A DNA stretch of 64,000 nucleotides from Allobogoriella alba (GCF_042665525.1 NZ_JBHTCQ010000001.1:1364001-1428000); one strand, 5' to 3'; counted from the first letter of the stretch, positions 1 to 8,623 are shown. A program made the numbers and translations. The notes: a model not told the origin generated them from the sequence alone.

Positions 1-504
1 CTGGTGCTGGTGTTCGCCGTGCTGCTGCAGATGCTGCCCGCCATCGGCTACGTGCCGCTGTCCGAGGGTGTGATCCCGAACCTCAGATCGGTCACTCTGC
101 CGGTGCTCGCCATCGGCATCCCGATCGCCTGCTTCTACGCCCGGTTCCTGCGCGGCGACCTCGTGGACCAGCTGAACTCGGCGGACTACGTGGACACCGC
201 ACGGGCCAAGGGGGCCGGACCGTGGCGGGTGCTGTGGCTGCACGCCTTCCGCAACAGCTCCTACGGCCTGCTCACGCTCGTCGGGCTGAACGTCGGTGGG
301 CTGATCGGCGGCACCGTCATCATCGAGCAGATCTACGCGATGCCGGGCATGGGGATGCTCATGCTGCAGGCCGTCGGCTCGCTCGACACGCCCGTGGTGC
401 AGGCATGCGTGTTCATCTTCGCCGCGGTGGCCGTGTTCGCGAACCTGTTCGTCGACGTGATGTACGCCGTGCTCGACCCGAGGATCCGCTATGGCAGCCA
501 CTGA
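1..504 (+). CDS. Peptide ABC transporter permease, DppB-like (5'-truncated)
   Basis: This is the C-terminal part of an inner-membrane permease of the dipeptide/oligopeptide (DppB/OppB) family. The frame is already open at base 1, so the N-terminus lies outside the window. The cytoplasmic coupling region (A-K-G-A-G-P-W, followed by the downstream HAFRNSS segment) and the conserved GTVIIEQIYAMPGMG stretch are typical of the family, and hydrophobic membrane segments flank them. The stop overlaps the start of the next permease by 14 bases, so the four genes to 3602 form one operon. The binding protein is presumably upstream of the window. The exact substrate (di- or oligopeptide, nickel, or another solute) cannot be told from the permease. 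Confidence 0.9.
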   Translation: MVLVFAVLLQMLPAIGYVPLSEGVIPNLRSVTLPVLAIGIPIACFYARFLRGDLVDQLNSADYVDTARAKGAGPWRVLWLHAFRNSSYGLLTLVGLNVGGLIGGTVIIEQIYAMPGMGMLMLQAVGSLDTPVVQACVFIFAAVAVFANLFVDVMYAVLDPRIRYGSH

Positions 505-1381
505 CACCTCGGCACCGGAGACGACGGCCGGCGTCGCGCCGGTCGCGCCGGACGCACGAGTCAAGCGCTCGCGGCTGCGGCGGCGGCTGCTCATCTGGAT
601 CCCCGCCGGGATGGTGGCGCTGCTGTTCGTCGCGTGCTTCGCCGGGCCAGCCGTGCTGCCGATCCCGCGGCCGGTCGGTGGCGACGTCCTGGAGTCCGCG
701 CTGCCGCCCGGGAGCCCGGGGCACCTGCTCGGCACGGACGTCAACGGCAACGACGTGCTCTCCCGGCTGTTGCACGGCGGCCGCTCGTCCCTGGTGGTCG
801 CCATCGTGGTGAACGCCGTCGGGCTGCTGGTCGGCGGCGTCGTGGGCGCACTGTCGGGCTATCTGGGCGGGCGGGCCGACTCCATCATCATGCGCGTGCT
901 GGACGTGCTCATCGCCTTCCCGTCGCTGGTGATCCTCATCGTTCTCGCCCAGGTGCTCGGCGCGAGCATCTCGAGCACGATCCTCGCCCTGACCGCCTTC
1001 TCCATACCCGCCGTCTCGCGCATCGCGCGGGGCGCCACCCTGCACGTGATGAGCATGCCGTTCCTGCAGGCTGCCGAGCTCAGCGGCAGCCCGGGTTGGC
1101 GCATCCTGCTCCGGCACGTCATCCCGAACATCGCGCCGCAGCTGACCACCTACGCGATGCTCGGGATGGGGCTGGTGATCGTGGCCGAGGGGGCCTTGAG
1201 CTTCCTCGGGCTGGGGATCCCGCAGCCCCGGCCGAGCTGGGGAAACATGATCTACGACGCCCAGCAGTCGCTGTCGGCGGCGCCGCTCCTGGTGCTGTGG
1301 CCGACGCTCGCGCTCCTGGTCACGGTGCTGTCCTTCAACCTGCTGGGCGAGAACCTGCGAAGCGAGGCCTCCAGCCGATGA
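491..1381 (+). CDS. Peptide ABC transporter permease, DppC-like
   Basis: Second membrane subunit of the importer, 296 aa, which is normal for DppC/OppC. It has a charged cytoplasmic N-terminus (residues 1-35), a first membrane helix (about 36-56), the OppC-type periplasmic signature H-L-L-G-T-D-x-x-G-x-D-V-L-S-R-L (about 75-95) and five further hydrophobic segments. The coupling loop (RIARGATLHVMSMPFLQAAELSG) is in the C-terminal half. The ATG at 491 overlaps the end of the dppB-like gene, and its own stop overlaps the ATG of the ATPase gene at 1378, which implies translational coupling. It would pair with the upstream permease to form the translocation pore. Confidence 0.93.
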   Translation: MAATDTSAPETTAGVAPVAPDARVKRSRLRRRLLIWIPAGMVALLFVACFAGPAVLPIPRPVGGDVLESALPPGSPGHLLGTDVNGNDVLSRLLHGGRSSLVVAIVVNAVGLLVGGVVGALSGYLGGRADSIIMRVLDVLIAFPSLVILIVLAQVLGASISSTILALTAFSIPAVSRIARGATLHVMSMPFLQAAELSGSPGWRILLRHVIPNIAPQLTTYAMLGMGLVIVAEGALSFLGLGIPQPRPSWGNMIYDAQQSLSAAPLLVLWPTLALLVTVLSFNLLGENLRSEASSR

Positions 1382-2532
1382 CGACACCGCTGACCGCCGA
1401 GCACAACGGGCCGACCGCGACCGGCTCGCGCCCCGTCCTGCGGGTCGAGGACCTGCGGGTGCGGTTCTCGACCGGGGGACGGACGATCCACGCCGTCAAT
1501 GGCCTGAGCTACGAGCTGATGCCGGGCAGGACGTTGGCCATCATCGGGGAGTCGGGATCCGGGAAGTCGGTCAGCGTGCGCGCCCTGACGGGCCTGCTGC
1601 CGCCCAGCGCCGAGATCACCGGGTCGGCCCGACTGGGTGAGACGGAGCTGGTGGGGCTGGACGAGCGGAGCCTGCGCGGCATCCGGGGGAACGACATCGC
1701 GATGGTGTTCCAGGATCCGGCCCGGTCGCTGAACCCCACGATGAGCATCGGCGCGCAGATCGCCGAGGCCGTGCGGATGCACGACCGGGTGCCGAAGAAG
1801 GTGGCGATCGAGCGGGCGGTGGAGCTGCTCACGCTGGTGCGGCTGCCCGCGCCGGAGCGACGCATCAAGGAGTACCCGCACCAGCTGTCGGGCGGCATGC
1901 GTCAACGGGTGATGATCGCGATCGCGCTCGCCGCGGACCCCAAGGTGCTGATCGCGGACGAGGCGACGACGGCCCTGGACGTGACCACGCAGGCGCAGAT
2001 CATGGAGCTCCTGGTGGACCTGCAGGAGCGGCTCGGTGCCGCGGTGGTCATGATCAGCCACGACCTGGGCCTGGCCGCGTGCTACGCGCACGAGGTGCTC
2101 GTGATGTACGCGGGCAGAGCCGTGGAGCATGCCGAGACCCGGACGCTGTTCAGCAACGTCCGGATGCCGTACACGCACGCGCTTCTCGGGGCGATCCCGC
2201 AGCTGACGACGCCGAGTCACGCCCGGCTGACCGTGGTCGGCGGGCATCCTCCGGATCTGGCGTCGTTGCCCGACGGGTGCCCGTTCGCACCGCGGTGCCC
2301 TCGGGCGACGGAGCGATGCCGGGTGGAGATGCCGCCGCTCGAGGAGCACGAGCCGGGGCATCTCTACGCGTGCTGGCACCCGGTGGAGGGGCCGCCGGGC
2401 GTGGGGCCGGGGGCGGCGGAGACGTCGGGTCGCGCGGAGGCGTCGGGCCATGCCGTGGCCGGGCCAGGCGGCGGAGCCGTCCCCGCGGCCGCCTCGCCGA
2501 ACGGGGACACCGGTGGGAAGGAGCTGACGTGA
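1378..2532 (+). CDS. Peptide ABC transporter ATP-binding protein, DppD-like
   Basis: Cytoplasmic ATPase of the importer, 384 aa. Visible motifs are Walker A (GESGSGKS, about residues 57-64), signature LSGGMRQR, Walker B (VLIADEATTALD) and the switch histidine in MISHDLG. The C-terminal oligopeptide/dipeptide extension carries the C-P-F-A-P-R-C-P cysteine motif (about residues 300-320). The start is the ATG at 1378, which overlaps the preceding stop. The last 40 or so residues are a Gly/Ala-rich tail not needed by the family. The stop overlaps the GTG of the partner ATPase by 4 bases. Confidence 0.94.
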   Translation: MTTPLTAEHNGPTATGSRPVLRVEDLRVRFSTGGRTIHAVNGLSYELMPGRTLAIIGESGSGKSVSVRALTGLLPPSAEITGSARLGETELVGLDERSLRGIRGNDIAMVFQDPARSLNPTMSIGAQIAEAVRMHDRVPKKVAIERAVELLTLVRLPAPERRIKEYPHQLSGGMRQRVMIAIALAADPKVLIADEATTALDVTTQAQIMELLVDLQERLGAAVVMISHDLGLAACYAHEVLVMYAGRAVEHAETRTLFSNVRMPYTHALLGAIPQLTTPSHARLTVVGGHPPDLASLPDGCPFAPRCPRATERCRVEMPPLEEHEPGHLYACWHPVEGPPGVGPGAAETSGRAEASGHAVAGPGGGAVPAAASPNGDTGGKELT

Positions 2533-3602
2533 CCGCCGCCGAGCACGTCGTGGCCTCGAACGGGGTGGCCGAGTCCCAGAAGCAGCCCTTGCTGTCCGTG
2601 CGGAACCTGGTCCAGGAGTACGAGACGCGCGGGCCCGGTGGCGTGAAGACGGGTGTCGTGCACGCGGTGACCGACGTGTCGTTCGACCTCATGCCGGGGG
2701 AGACGCTGGGGATCGTGGGTGAGACCGGGTCCGGGAAGTCGACGCTGGCGCGCGCCATCATCCAGGCCGAGGCGCCGCGGTCCGGTGCCGTGATGTTCCA
2801 GGGGCGCGACCTGGTGGGGCTCCCCAGGCGGGAGCTGAAGAAGGCCCGCGCCGACATGCAGATGGTGTACCAGGATCCGTTCGGCTCGCTGAACCCGCGG
2901 TGGCGGGTCGGGGACGTGGTGGCGGAGCCGCTGCTGGGCCATACGAGGATGGACCGGGACGAGCGCCGGGCCCGGGTGGACGAGCTGCTGGACCGGGTGG
3001 GGCTGAAGCCGGAGCTGTACCGGAACCGTCGCCCGATGGAGCTCTCGGGCGGGCAGGCCCAGCGGGTGGCGATCGCACGGGCCATCGCGCTGAACCCCGC
3101 ACTGATCATCTGCGACGAAGCCGTGAGCTCCCTCGACGTGCTCATCCAGGCCCAGGTGCTCAACCTCTTCGAGGAGCTGCGTGCCGACCTGGGGCTGTCC
3201 TACGTGTTCATCTCGCACGACCTGGCGACGGTCAAGCAGGTGAGCGACCGGGTCGCCGTCATGCACCTGGGACAGCTGGCCGAGATCGGGCCGGTGGACG
3301 TGCTCTACGAGGCGCCGCGTCATCCGTACACCTGGGCGTTGCTCGACTCGATCCCGGTGCTGGACATCGAGACGGGGCTGGCGCGCCGGCCCGTGCCGCT
3401 CCCCGGCGAGCCGCCCTCGCCGCTGGACCCGCCGAGCGGCTGCCGCTTCCGGACGCGGTGCCCGCTGGCGCAGGACGTCTGCGCCGAGGTCGAGCCGAGG
3501 CTGGTGGACCTCGGCCGCGGTCAGCAGGCCGCCTGCCACTTCCCTCTCGAGCCAGGAGAGGCGTTCGGAGCCCGGCAGGCGTCCGCCGCGTCCAGCCGCT
3601 GA
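2529..3602 (+). CDS. Peptide ABC transporter ATP-binding protein, DppF-like
   Basis: Second ATPase of the heterodimeric pair, 357 aa. Motifs are Walker A (GETGSGKST, about residues 64-72), Q-loop MVYQDPFGSLNPR, signature LSGGQAQRV, Walker B (LIICDEAVSSLD), FISHDLATV and the family C-terminal extension with C-R-F-R-T-R-C-P. The start is the GTG at 2529, giving a GTGA overlap with the upstream stop. It is the last gene of the operon. No hairpin is obvious straight after the stop; the next gene starts 57 bases on with its own likely promoter. Confidence 0.94.
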   Translation: MTAAEHVVASNGVAESQKQPLLSVRNLVQEYETRGPGGVKTGVVHAVTDVSFDLMPGETLGIVGETGSGKSTLARAIIQAEAPRSGAVMFQGRDLVGLPRRELKKARADMQMVYQDPFGSLNPRWRVGDVVAEPLLGHTRMDRDERRARVDELLDRVGLKPELYRNRRPMELSGGQAQRVAIARAIALNPALIICDEAVSSLDVLIQAQVLNLFEELRADLGLSYVFISHDLATVKQVSDRVAVMHLGQLAEIGPVDVLYEAPRHPYTWALLDSIPVLDIETGLARRPVPLPGEPPSPLDPPSGCRFRTRCPLAQDVCAEVEPRLVDLGRGQQAACHFPLEPGEAFGARQASAASSR

Positions 3603-3658
3603 GTCGTGTGCCGAAAATGGTCTGGCCGTGCCGACCCTGGTGACCTAGGTTGACGAGC

Positions 3659-3865
3659 ATGACTGGTCGAAAGAAGGCACAGAAGAAGGACCCGAAGGCG
3701 GGCTCGGCCAGCGACGAGGTCAAGGCCAAGTTCCGCGAGGCCCTCGAGAAGAAGCAGGCACGCGCGCGTGGTCCCGAGCTGAATCCCGAGGACGGCCGGG
3801 GTGTGGGTGTGACGCCGCACGGCCCGGTCGGGGTCAAGCGCGAGTTCCGCCGTAAGTCGGGCTAG
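3659..3865 (+). CDS. DUF5302-type small basic protein
   Basis: A 68-aa Lys/Arg-rich protein whose centre (SASDEVKAKFREALEKKQ) matches what I know of the actinobacterial DUF5302 family, a family without an assigned function. The ATG at 3659 is preferred over an in-frame TTG at 3650. A -10-like TAGGTT (3646-3651) lies only about 8 bases before that ATG and no Shine-Dalgarno sequence is visible, so the mRNA may be leaderless. It is monocistronic and convergent with the HNH gene. The single helical core and basic ends would allow nucleic-acid or ribosome binding, but nothing in the sequence proves it. Confidence 0.78.
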   Translation: MTGRKKAQKKDPKAGSASDEVKAKFREALEKKQARARGPELNPEDGRGVGVTPHGPVGVKREFRRKSG

Positions 3866-3867
3866 CT

Positions 3868-3908
3868 CCCGGCAGCAGGCCGGGTTGGCGCCCGGCGGCA
3901 AGCCGGGC
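3868..3908. terminator. Two tandem GC hairpins between convergent genes
   Basis: CCCGGC (3868-3873) pairs with GCCGGG (3879-3884), and GCCCGGC (3890-3896) pairs with GCCGGGC (3902-3908). The stems are perfect and the loops are 5 bases. They sit just after the DUF5302 stop and 26 bases beyond the HNH gene stop on the other strand. No U-tract follows. A bidirectional terminator is inferred. Confidence 0.5.
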
Positions 3909-3933
3909 TCATGACCGGCACGGGCCATTTCCG

Positions 3934-5490
3934 TCAGAACGGTGGTGGCCTGCCGGGGTCGTCGCCGTGCGGTGGCGACCCCGGCGGTCGAGCACCGGGC
4001 GGCGGCTGGGGTTCGTACCGGTAGGTGTGACCGGTGGGTGCGCGCCAGCGCAGCGCCCCGCCCTCCCGGCGGGCCGCCCAGCGTCCGGAGGTCTTGAGGT
4101 TGTGGTGCCGCCGGCACAGCGGGTGCAGGTTCGCCTCTGTCGTCTGCGGGGCGGTTCGCTCGTCCCGTGCGCGGGCATGGTCGTATGCGGTGATGTGATC
4201 GAGGTCCGTGTACCTGGCCGGCTGGCGGCAGCCCGGAAAGGTGCACCGCACGTGTCGGGCCTTCACCGTCCGCTCGAGCACCACGCCGGGGCGGTACGCC
4301 CTCGTGCCGAGTGCGGCGAACTGACCGGCGGCGTCGGTGAACAGGCCCCGCCAGGTCGCGTCGGCCGCGAGCTCGCGGGCCAGCTCGGCTGGGATCGGGC
4401 CGTGGCCGGCCAGCACCGCGGGCTCCTCGTCCAGGCCGAGCAGCGTTCCCGCGCCGACCGTGACGTGGAGCTGAGTCCGTGACCTGCCCGGCCGTTCGGT
4501 GGCGAGTCCGCCAGACGCGGGCTCCTCCTTGATGCGCGCGGCCGGCTCGGCAGGTCCAGCGGCGACGGCGCCGGTGAGCACGTCGACGAACACGTCGGCG
4601 CGCCGTTGGTCCACGTTCCGGTCGTCCCCGTCGGTGCGCGCGGCGTCCGCGAGCGAGTCCAGGCTCGCCTTGACCCGCTGGGCGTCGTCACCGCGAAGGT
4701 ATGCGGACACCCGTGCCATCGCGTCCGGAAGCGCCTCGACGCTCACGCAGCGCCGGGAGTGCTCCTGCTCGCGGCGCAACCGGCCCGCCTCCGGGTCGGT
4801 GGCCAGGGCGTGTGAACGGATCCGGTCCCGGAGCCAGGTGGTCGTCCGCGTGCTCGCCTGCGGGAGCAGCTCTTTCGTGAGGGCTCGGTGGTCGCTCTCG
4901 GACACGCCGGACTGACGGTCCACCAGCACGGCCGCCTTGCGTGCATCCACCTCTCCGGCTGCCAGCGCGTCGGCGACCTCCGGGTAGGCCTCGAGCTGGA
5001 TCGCGAGGCCGACCGTGGCCTGGGCGGCCACGCCGGTCTGCCCCAGCCGGGCGCGGACCTCGTCCACCACGCCGTCGGCCGCGCGCGAGCTCGTCCCTCG
5101 GCGGGCCAGCAGCTCGCTCAGGCATCGGGACCGGCCCGCCACCGCGGCCGAGGTCAACCGCTCGAACCCGGCGACCGCCTCCAGCAGGGCCGCGTCACTC
5201 AGCTCGGCCGGCTCCAGCCCGAACAGCTCCTCCGCCAGCCGGTCCCCGCCACGCAGCGACTCGAGGCGGCACGCCGCCTCGTCGGTCAGGCCGAACCGGG
5301 AGAACAGTGGGGCGGCGGGAGCTGGACTCGCGCCGGGGTCGGAGTGGGACGCCCGGGCATCGGCGGGGCGGGCGTCATCCGAGGTGGGGGATGCCGAGGC
5401 ACGAGTGTCTGACCCGTGCGGCACCGTCGCGGTCGCCGCACGCCCAGCGCCGGCGTTCCCGGCGAGCCACTCCTCGAGCTCCTCGAACAT
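3934..5490 (-). CDS. DUF222 domain HNH endonuclease-like protein
   Basis: A 518-aa protein of the family known in mycobacteria as the 13E12-repeat proteins. A long N-terminal DUF222 region (about 60-370) is followed by an HNH nuclease fold at about residues 413-465. The HNH motif shows paired zinc-type ligands (C-T-F-P-G-C and H-P-L-C-R-R-H-H) around the D-L-D-H active-site segment. These genes are often multicopy in actinobacterial genomes and are suspected selfish or recombination-associated elements; their real role is unknown. The ends are Pro/Gly-rich and disordered. The start is the ATG at 5490, with no conflicting upstream gene. Confidence 0.9.
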   Translation of the reverse strand: MFEELEEWLAGNAGAGRAATATVPHGSDTRASASPTSDDARPADARASHSDPGASPAPAAPLFSRFGLTDEAACRLESLRGGDRLAEELFGLEPAELSDAALLEAVAGFERLTSAAVAGRSRCLSELLARRGTSSRAADGVVDEVRARLGQTGVAAQATVGLAIQLEAYPEVADALAAGEVDARKAAVLVDRQSGVSESDHRALTKELLPQASTRTTTWLRDRIRSHALATDPEAGRLRREQEHSRRCVSVEALPDAMARVSAYLRGDDAQRVKASLDSLADAARTDGDDRNVDQRRADVFVDVLTGAVAAGPAEPAARIKEEPASGGLATERPGRSRTQLHVTVGAGTLLGLDEEPAVLAGHGPIPAELARELAADATWRGLFTDAAGQFAALGTRAYRPGVVLERTVKARHVRCTFPGCRQPARYTDLDHITAYDHARARDERTAPQTTEANLHPLCRRHHNLKTSGRWAARREGGALRWRAPTGHTYRYEPQPPPGARPPGSPPHGDDPGRPPPF

Positions 5491-5656
5491 GTGTCCAAAC
5501 TAGAGGAGGGGTCTGACACCGGCGCCGCGGACCACCGCTGCTGGGGACAGAGCGTCACCTCAGGGCGCCGCACGAGGCGGCGGCCCGGGAGGCCGCCGAG
5601 GCAGCCGCCCGGAAGAGCATTGCGCGAGGCACGCCGGCGCCTTATAGCACGCATCG

Positions 5657-6103
5657 TCACCGCTCGGTGCGACTCATACCGCGTAGCGCGGGCACGCGTA
5701 CCGATGACTCGGCACGCGATCGACGACTCGGCGCCGGGTTGAGGACCGCTGGTCTCAGGCCCTCACGCACCTTCCTGCACCGCTGCCCCGCGGCTGTTTC
5801 GACGTCGTCCCGCTCGACGACCATCTGCGACGCGGCGAGCGTGCTCACGGCCCGGATGTAGGTCGCGGTGGCCTCGGGCGCCACGCCCGCCGCCTCGACC
5901 GCGGCACGGACGCTGGGCTGGGCGCCGAGCGAGCGCACGACCTCGAGCAGCGTCCGGTCCTTGAGGAAGGAGAGCTTGCGGGTGCCGAAGTGGTACAGCA
6001 GCGCCCCGAACGGCTCGGGACGCACGGCGACCTGCGGATGCAGCTCCCAGGGTCGGTCCGGGTCGAACAAGGCGGGCGCGGGCGCGATCAGTAGACCCCG
6101 CAC
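5657..6103 (-). CDS. mftB: Mycofactocin biosynthesis chaperone MftB
   Basis: MftB is the small PqqD-like RiPP recognition protein that binds the MftA precursor and presents it to the radical SAM enzyme MftC. The diagnostic block W-E-L-H-P-Q-V-A-V-R-P-E-P-F-G-A-L-L-Y-H-F-G-T-R-K is near residues 18-42 (given here dash-separated), followed by LSFLKDRTLLEVV. The start is a GTG at 6103 overlapping the 3' end of mftA by 16 bases, as expected for a coupled pair. At 148 aa it is longer than the roughly 90-105 aa I expect: the last 50 residues form an Arg/Ser/Pro-rich tail without a recognisable domain. Loss of the original stop codon is one explanation. Confidence 0.88.
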   Translation of the reverse strand: MRGLLIAPAPALFDPDRPWELHPQVAVRPEPFGALLYHFGTRKLSFLKDRTLLEVVRSLGAQPSVRAAVEAAGVAPEATATYIRAVSTLAASQMVVERDDVETAAGQRCRKVREGLRPAVLNPAPSRRSRAESSVRVPALRGMSRTER

Positions 6104-6207
6104 ATGCCGTCGATCGAGACCTCTTCGACCAGTGCGTCGGCCTCGACGGGGGACTCGTCCGTCTGCGGCGCGGTCTCGTGCTGCGTGGTGGTCGGCTCAG
6201 CCGTCAT
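6088..6207 (-). CDS. mftA: Mycofactocin precursor peptide MftA
   Basis: A 39-aa peptide ending in the invariant core I-D-G-M-C-G-V-Y. In the known pathway MftC oxidatively decarboxylates and crosslinks the terminal Val-Tyr, MftE releases the Val-Tyr-derived unit, and MftD and MftF complete the redox cofactor. The leader (residues 1-30) is acidic and Thr/Glu-rich. The start is the ATG at 6207, preceded by a strong Shine-Dalgarno (AGGAGGAG, on the minus strand at 6221-6214). An upstream in-frame ATG would add 31 residues but has no ribosome site. It is followed directly by mftB and is divergent from mftR. Confidence 0.95.
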   Translation of the reverse strand: MTAEPTTTQHETAPQTDESPVEADALVEEVSIDGMCGVY

Positions 6208-6263
6208 TGGCTCTCCTCCTGCGCGGTGCGCGCGGCCCCTGGCGGTCCGCGGCGATGCCGACC

Positions 6264-6284
6264 ATGCTAATGGCACCGAGTGCC
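6264..6284 (-). promoter_or_regulatory. mftAB promoter with MftR-type operator, copy 1
   Basis: On the minus strand GGCAC (6284-6280), a 3-base spacer and GTGCC (6276-6272) form an inverted repeat. It is followed after AT by a -10-like TAGCAT (6269-6264), about 57 bases before the mftA ATG. The same layout recurs before mftC and mftD. MftR binding is inferred from its position beside mftR and the shared motif. Confidence 0.75.
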
Positions 6285-6302
6285 GATCGAAAGGGGTCAC
6301 TG

Positions 6303-6971
6303 GTGACCCGGGACGCCAGCGAACGCGCCCGCGGGCGGGCGCGCTCGACCAGCGCCGCCGAGCTCGGTCGGGTGGGTCTGGACCTGTTCATCGACCACGG
6401 ATTCGACGCGGTGACGGTGGACGACATCGCAGCCGCAGCCGGCATCGGCCGCCGCACGTTCTTCCGGTACTTCGCCTCCAAGAACGACCTGCCGTGGGGT
6501 GATTTCGACGTGCTGCTCGTCAGCATGCGCCTCCACCTGGCGGCCGTCCCGGCGCAGGTACCGGTCTTCGACGCCCTTCGAGACGCGGTCGTCGAGTTCA
6601 ACACCTTCTCCCCGGACGAGGTGCCGCTGCACCGTCGCCGCATGGAGGTCCTGCTGCGCACCCCGACCCTCGTCGCGCACTCGGCCCTGCGGTACGCGTC
6701 CTGGCGCCAGGTGATCGCAGAGTTCGTCGCGGAACGCCTCGGTGTCGCGGCGGACTCGCTGCGCGCCCAGACCGTCGGCTGGGCCTGTCTCGGCGTCAGC
6801 CTCGCCGCCTACGACCAGTGGCTCGAGCACGACGGCGAGTCGCTCACCGAGCTCATCGACGCCGGCTTCGCGGAGCTGCGCGAGGTCCTCACCGACACCG
6901 ACACCGACACCGACACCGGCACCTCCACCGACACCGACACACACGACGGCGGACGGGCCGGCCGTCGATGA
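6303..6971 (+). CDS. mftR: Mycofactocin system TetR-family regulator MftR
   Basis: A 222-aa TetR-type repressor with an N-terminal HTH (about residues 37-62, including TVDDIAAAAGIGRRTFFRYF). The family regulator of mycofactocin genes is reported to respond to long-chain acyl-CoA. The GTG at 6303 is chosen because an upstream in-frame ATG at 6264 lies inside the operator. The stop overlaps the mftG ATG (ATGA), so the two are coupled. The C-terminus is odd: from about residue 197 it consists of Thr-Asp dipeptides encoded by a 6-bp tandem repeat. It is divergent from mftA and very probably represses its own locus through the operator copies at 6264, 10648 and 13023. Confidence 0.9.
   Translation: MTRDASERARGRARSTSAAELGRVGLDLFIDHGFDAVTVDDIAAAAGIGRRTFFRYFASKNDLPWGDFDVLLVSMRLHLAAVPAQVPVFDALRDAVVEFNTFSPDEVPLHRRRMEVLLRTPTLVAHSALRYASWRQVIAEFVAERLGVAADSLRAQTVGWACLGVSLAAYDQWLEHDGESLTELIDAGFAELREVLTDTDTDTDTGTSTDTDTHDGGRAGRR
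6891..6944 (+). repeat. 6-bp tandem repeat (ACCGAC) in the 3' end of mftR
   Basis: About eight ACCGAC units, two of them altered to ACCGGC and ACCTCC, encode a Thr-Asp tail on MftR. The unit length is a multiple of three, so slippage would change the length of the tail without breaking the frame or the coupled mftG start at 6968. Confidence 0.85.
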
Positions 6972-8608
6972 CCTACGACGTCGTCGTGGTCGGCTCCGGC
7001 TCGGCCGGCTCCGCGGTCGCGGCCCGGCTCAGCGAGGACCCGGGGGTGCGCGTCCTGCTGCTCGAGGCCGGGCCGGTCCCGGCCACCGACGACGCGTTCC
7101 CGGAGGAGGTCCGCGACGGTGCGACGCTCCGTGCCTCGGTCCCCGGGCACCCGCTCAACTGGTCCTACCTCGGGCACCTCACGCCCGACCTGCCGTACAC
7201 GATCGCCCGAGGTCGCGTGCTGGGCGGGTCCAGCGCGATCAACGGCGGGTACTTCGTCCGCGCCCGACCCGAGGACTTCGACGCCTGGGCCGCGGCCGGA
7301 AATCCCGAGTGGGCCTACGAGCGGGTGCTGCCCGCCCTGCGCGACCTCGAGCACGACCTGGACCACAGAGGCACGGAGGTCCACGGCGGCGCCGGCCCCA
7401 TGCCGGTGCGCCGCGCCCCGCAGCGCAACCCCGCGGCCCGGGCGTTCACCGCCGCCGCGCACGAGCTCGGGTTCCCCGCGGAGCCGGACAAGAACGCCCC
7501 GGGTCCGCCCGGCGTCGGGCCGATCCCGCTCAACGTCGTCGCCGGCGTCCGGCGCAGCACCGGGATGCAGTACGTCAACCCGGTCCGGCACCGTCCGAAC
7601 CTCGAGGTCCGCGGCCACGCCTTGGTGCTCCGGATACGGTTCGACGGCGCACGCGCCGTGGGCGTCGAGGTCGCCACCGACGCGGGTACCGAGGCGATCA
7701 CCGCCGGGCAGGTGGTGCTCGCCGCCGGCGCGATCGGCAGCCCGCACCTGCTGCTGCGCTCCGGCGTCGGGCCGGCCGCGGAGCTGGCCGCGCACGGTGT
7801 CCCCGTGGTGGCGGACGTGGCCGGTGTGGGGCGGGACTTCAGCGACCACCCGGACCTGACCGTCGGCTGGCGCAGCCGCCGGGACGTCGTCGCCCGTCGT
7901 CCGGAGTCCTTCGTCACGGCCCTGAACCTCTCCTCGCCCGACGGCCCGCCGCAGGGTGACCTGGAGATCCTGCTGTGCGTCCGGCCGCTGTCGATGCTGC
8001 TCACCGGCGAGGGGGCCGGCAGGCTGAGCACGGTTCGCGCCGGGCTCCGGGCCGGGCTGAGCCATCCCGCCCGGTTGGTGGGCGCGCTGCGCGGGGTGTC
8101 GTTCCGACGCCTCGCCCGGCAGGCCGCGCACGCCCGTGACCTCATGCTGCTCGTCGGGCTGCAGGCGCCCGTCTCCCGCGGCCGGATCACGCTCGTCTCC
8201 GCCGACCCGGCGGTCCACCCCCGGATCGACTACCACCACCTCGCCGAGCCGGCCGACCGGGAGCGGATGCGCTACGGGCTCCGCACCGCCGTCGCCGTGC
8301 TGCGCTCGCGGGCGTTCGAGCGACTCTTCGGGGGCCTCACCGAGCTCGACGACGCCACGCTCGCGGACGACGCCGCGCTGGACGCGTGGATGCTGGGTCA
8401 CCTCGGGACCGCGATCCACCTGTGTGGCAGCGCACGGATGGGGCCGGCCGACGACCTGGGCGCCGTCGTCGACCAGTACGGACGCGTGCACGGGGTGAGC
8501 GGCCTGCGGGTGGCGGACACCTCGATCCTGCCCACCGTGCCCAGTCGTGGGCCCGCGGCGACGGCGGTGCTCGTCGGCGAGTTGGTGGCCCGCTTCATGC
8601 GCGGATGA
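6968..8608 (+). CDS. mftG: Mycofactocin-system GMC family oxidoreductase MftG
   Basis: A 546-aa flavoprotein of the glucose-methanol-choline oxidoreductase family. It has the N-terminal FAD dinucleotide motif (VVVVGSGSAGSAVAARL, residues 5-21), the GMC signature RGRVLGGSSAINGGYFVRA (about 79-97) and the C-terminal catalytic region with H-L-C-G-S-A-R-M-G and PTVPSRGPAATAVLVGE. MftG is known to reoxidise mycofactocinol and link it to the electron transport chain. Here it is translated from the mftR operon with a 4-base overlap rather than from the mftA-F transcript. It converges on the SDR gene 15 bases downstream. Confidence 0.9.
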   Translation: MTYDVVVVGSGSAGSAVAARLSEDPGVRVLLLEAGPVPATDDAFPEEVRDGATLRASVPGHPLNWSYLGHLTPDLPYTIARGRVLGGSSAINGGYFVRARPEDFDAWAAAGNPEWAYERVLPALRDLEHDLDHRGTEVHGGAGPMPVRRAPQRNPAARAFTAAAHELGFPAEPDKNAPGPPGVGPIPLNVVAGVRRSTGMQYVNPVRHRPNLEVRGHALVLRIRFDGARAVGVEVATDAGTEAITAGQVVLAAGAIGSPHLLLRSGVGPAAELAAHGVPVVADVAGVGRDFSDHPDLTVGWRSRRDVVARRPESFVTALNLSSPDGPPQGDLEILLCVRPLSMLLTGEGAGRLSTVRAGLRAGLSHPARLVGALRGVSFRRLARQAAHARDLMLLVGLQAPVSRGRITLVSADPAVHPRIDYHHLAEPADRERMRYGLRTAVAVLRSRAFERLFGGLTELDDATLADDAALDAWMLGHLGTAIHLCGSARMGPADDLGAVVDQYGRVHGVSGLRVADTSILPTVPSRGPAATAVLVGELVARFMRG

Positions 8609-8623
8609 GCCTGAGATCAGGGA

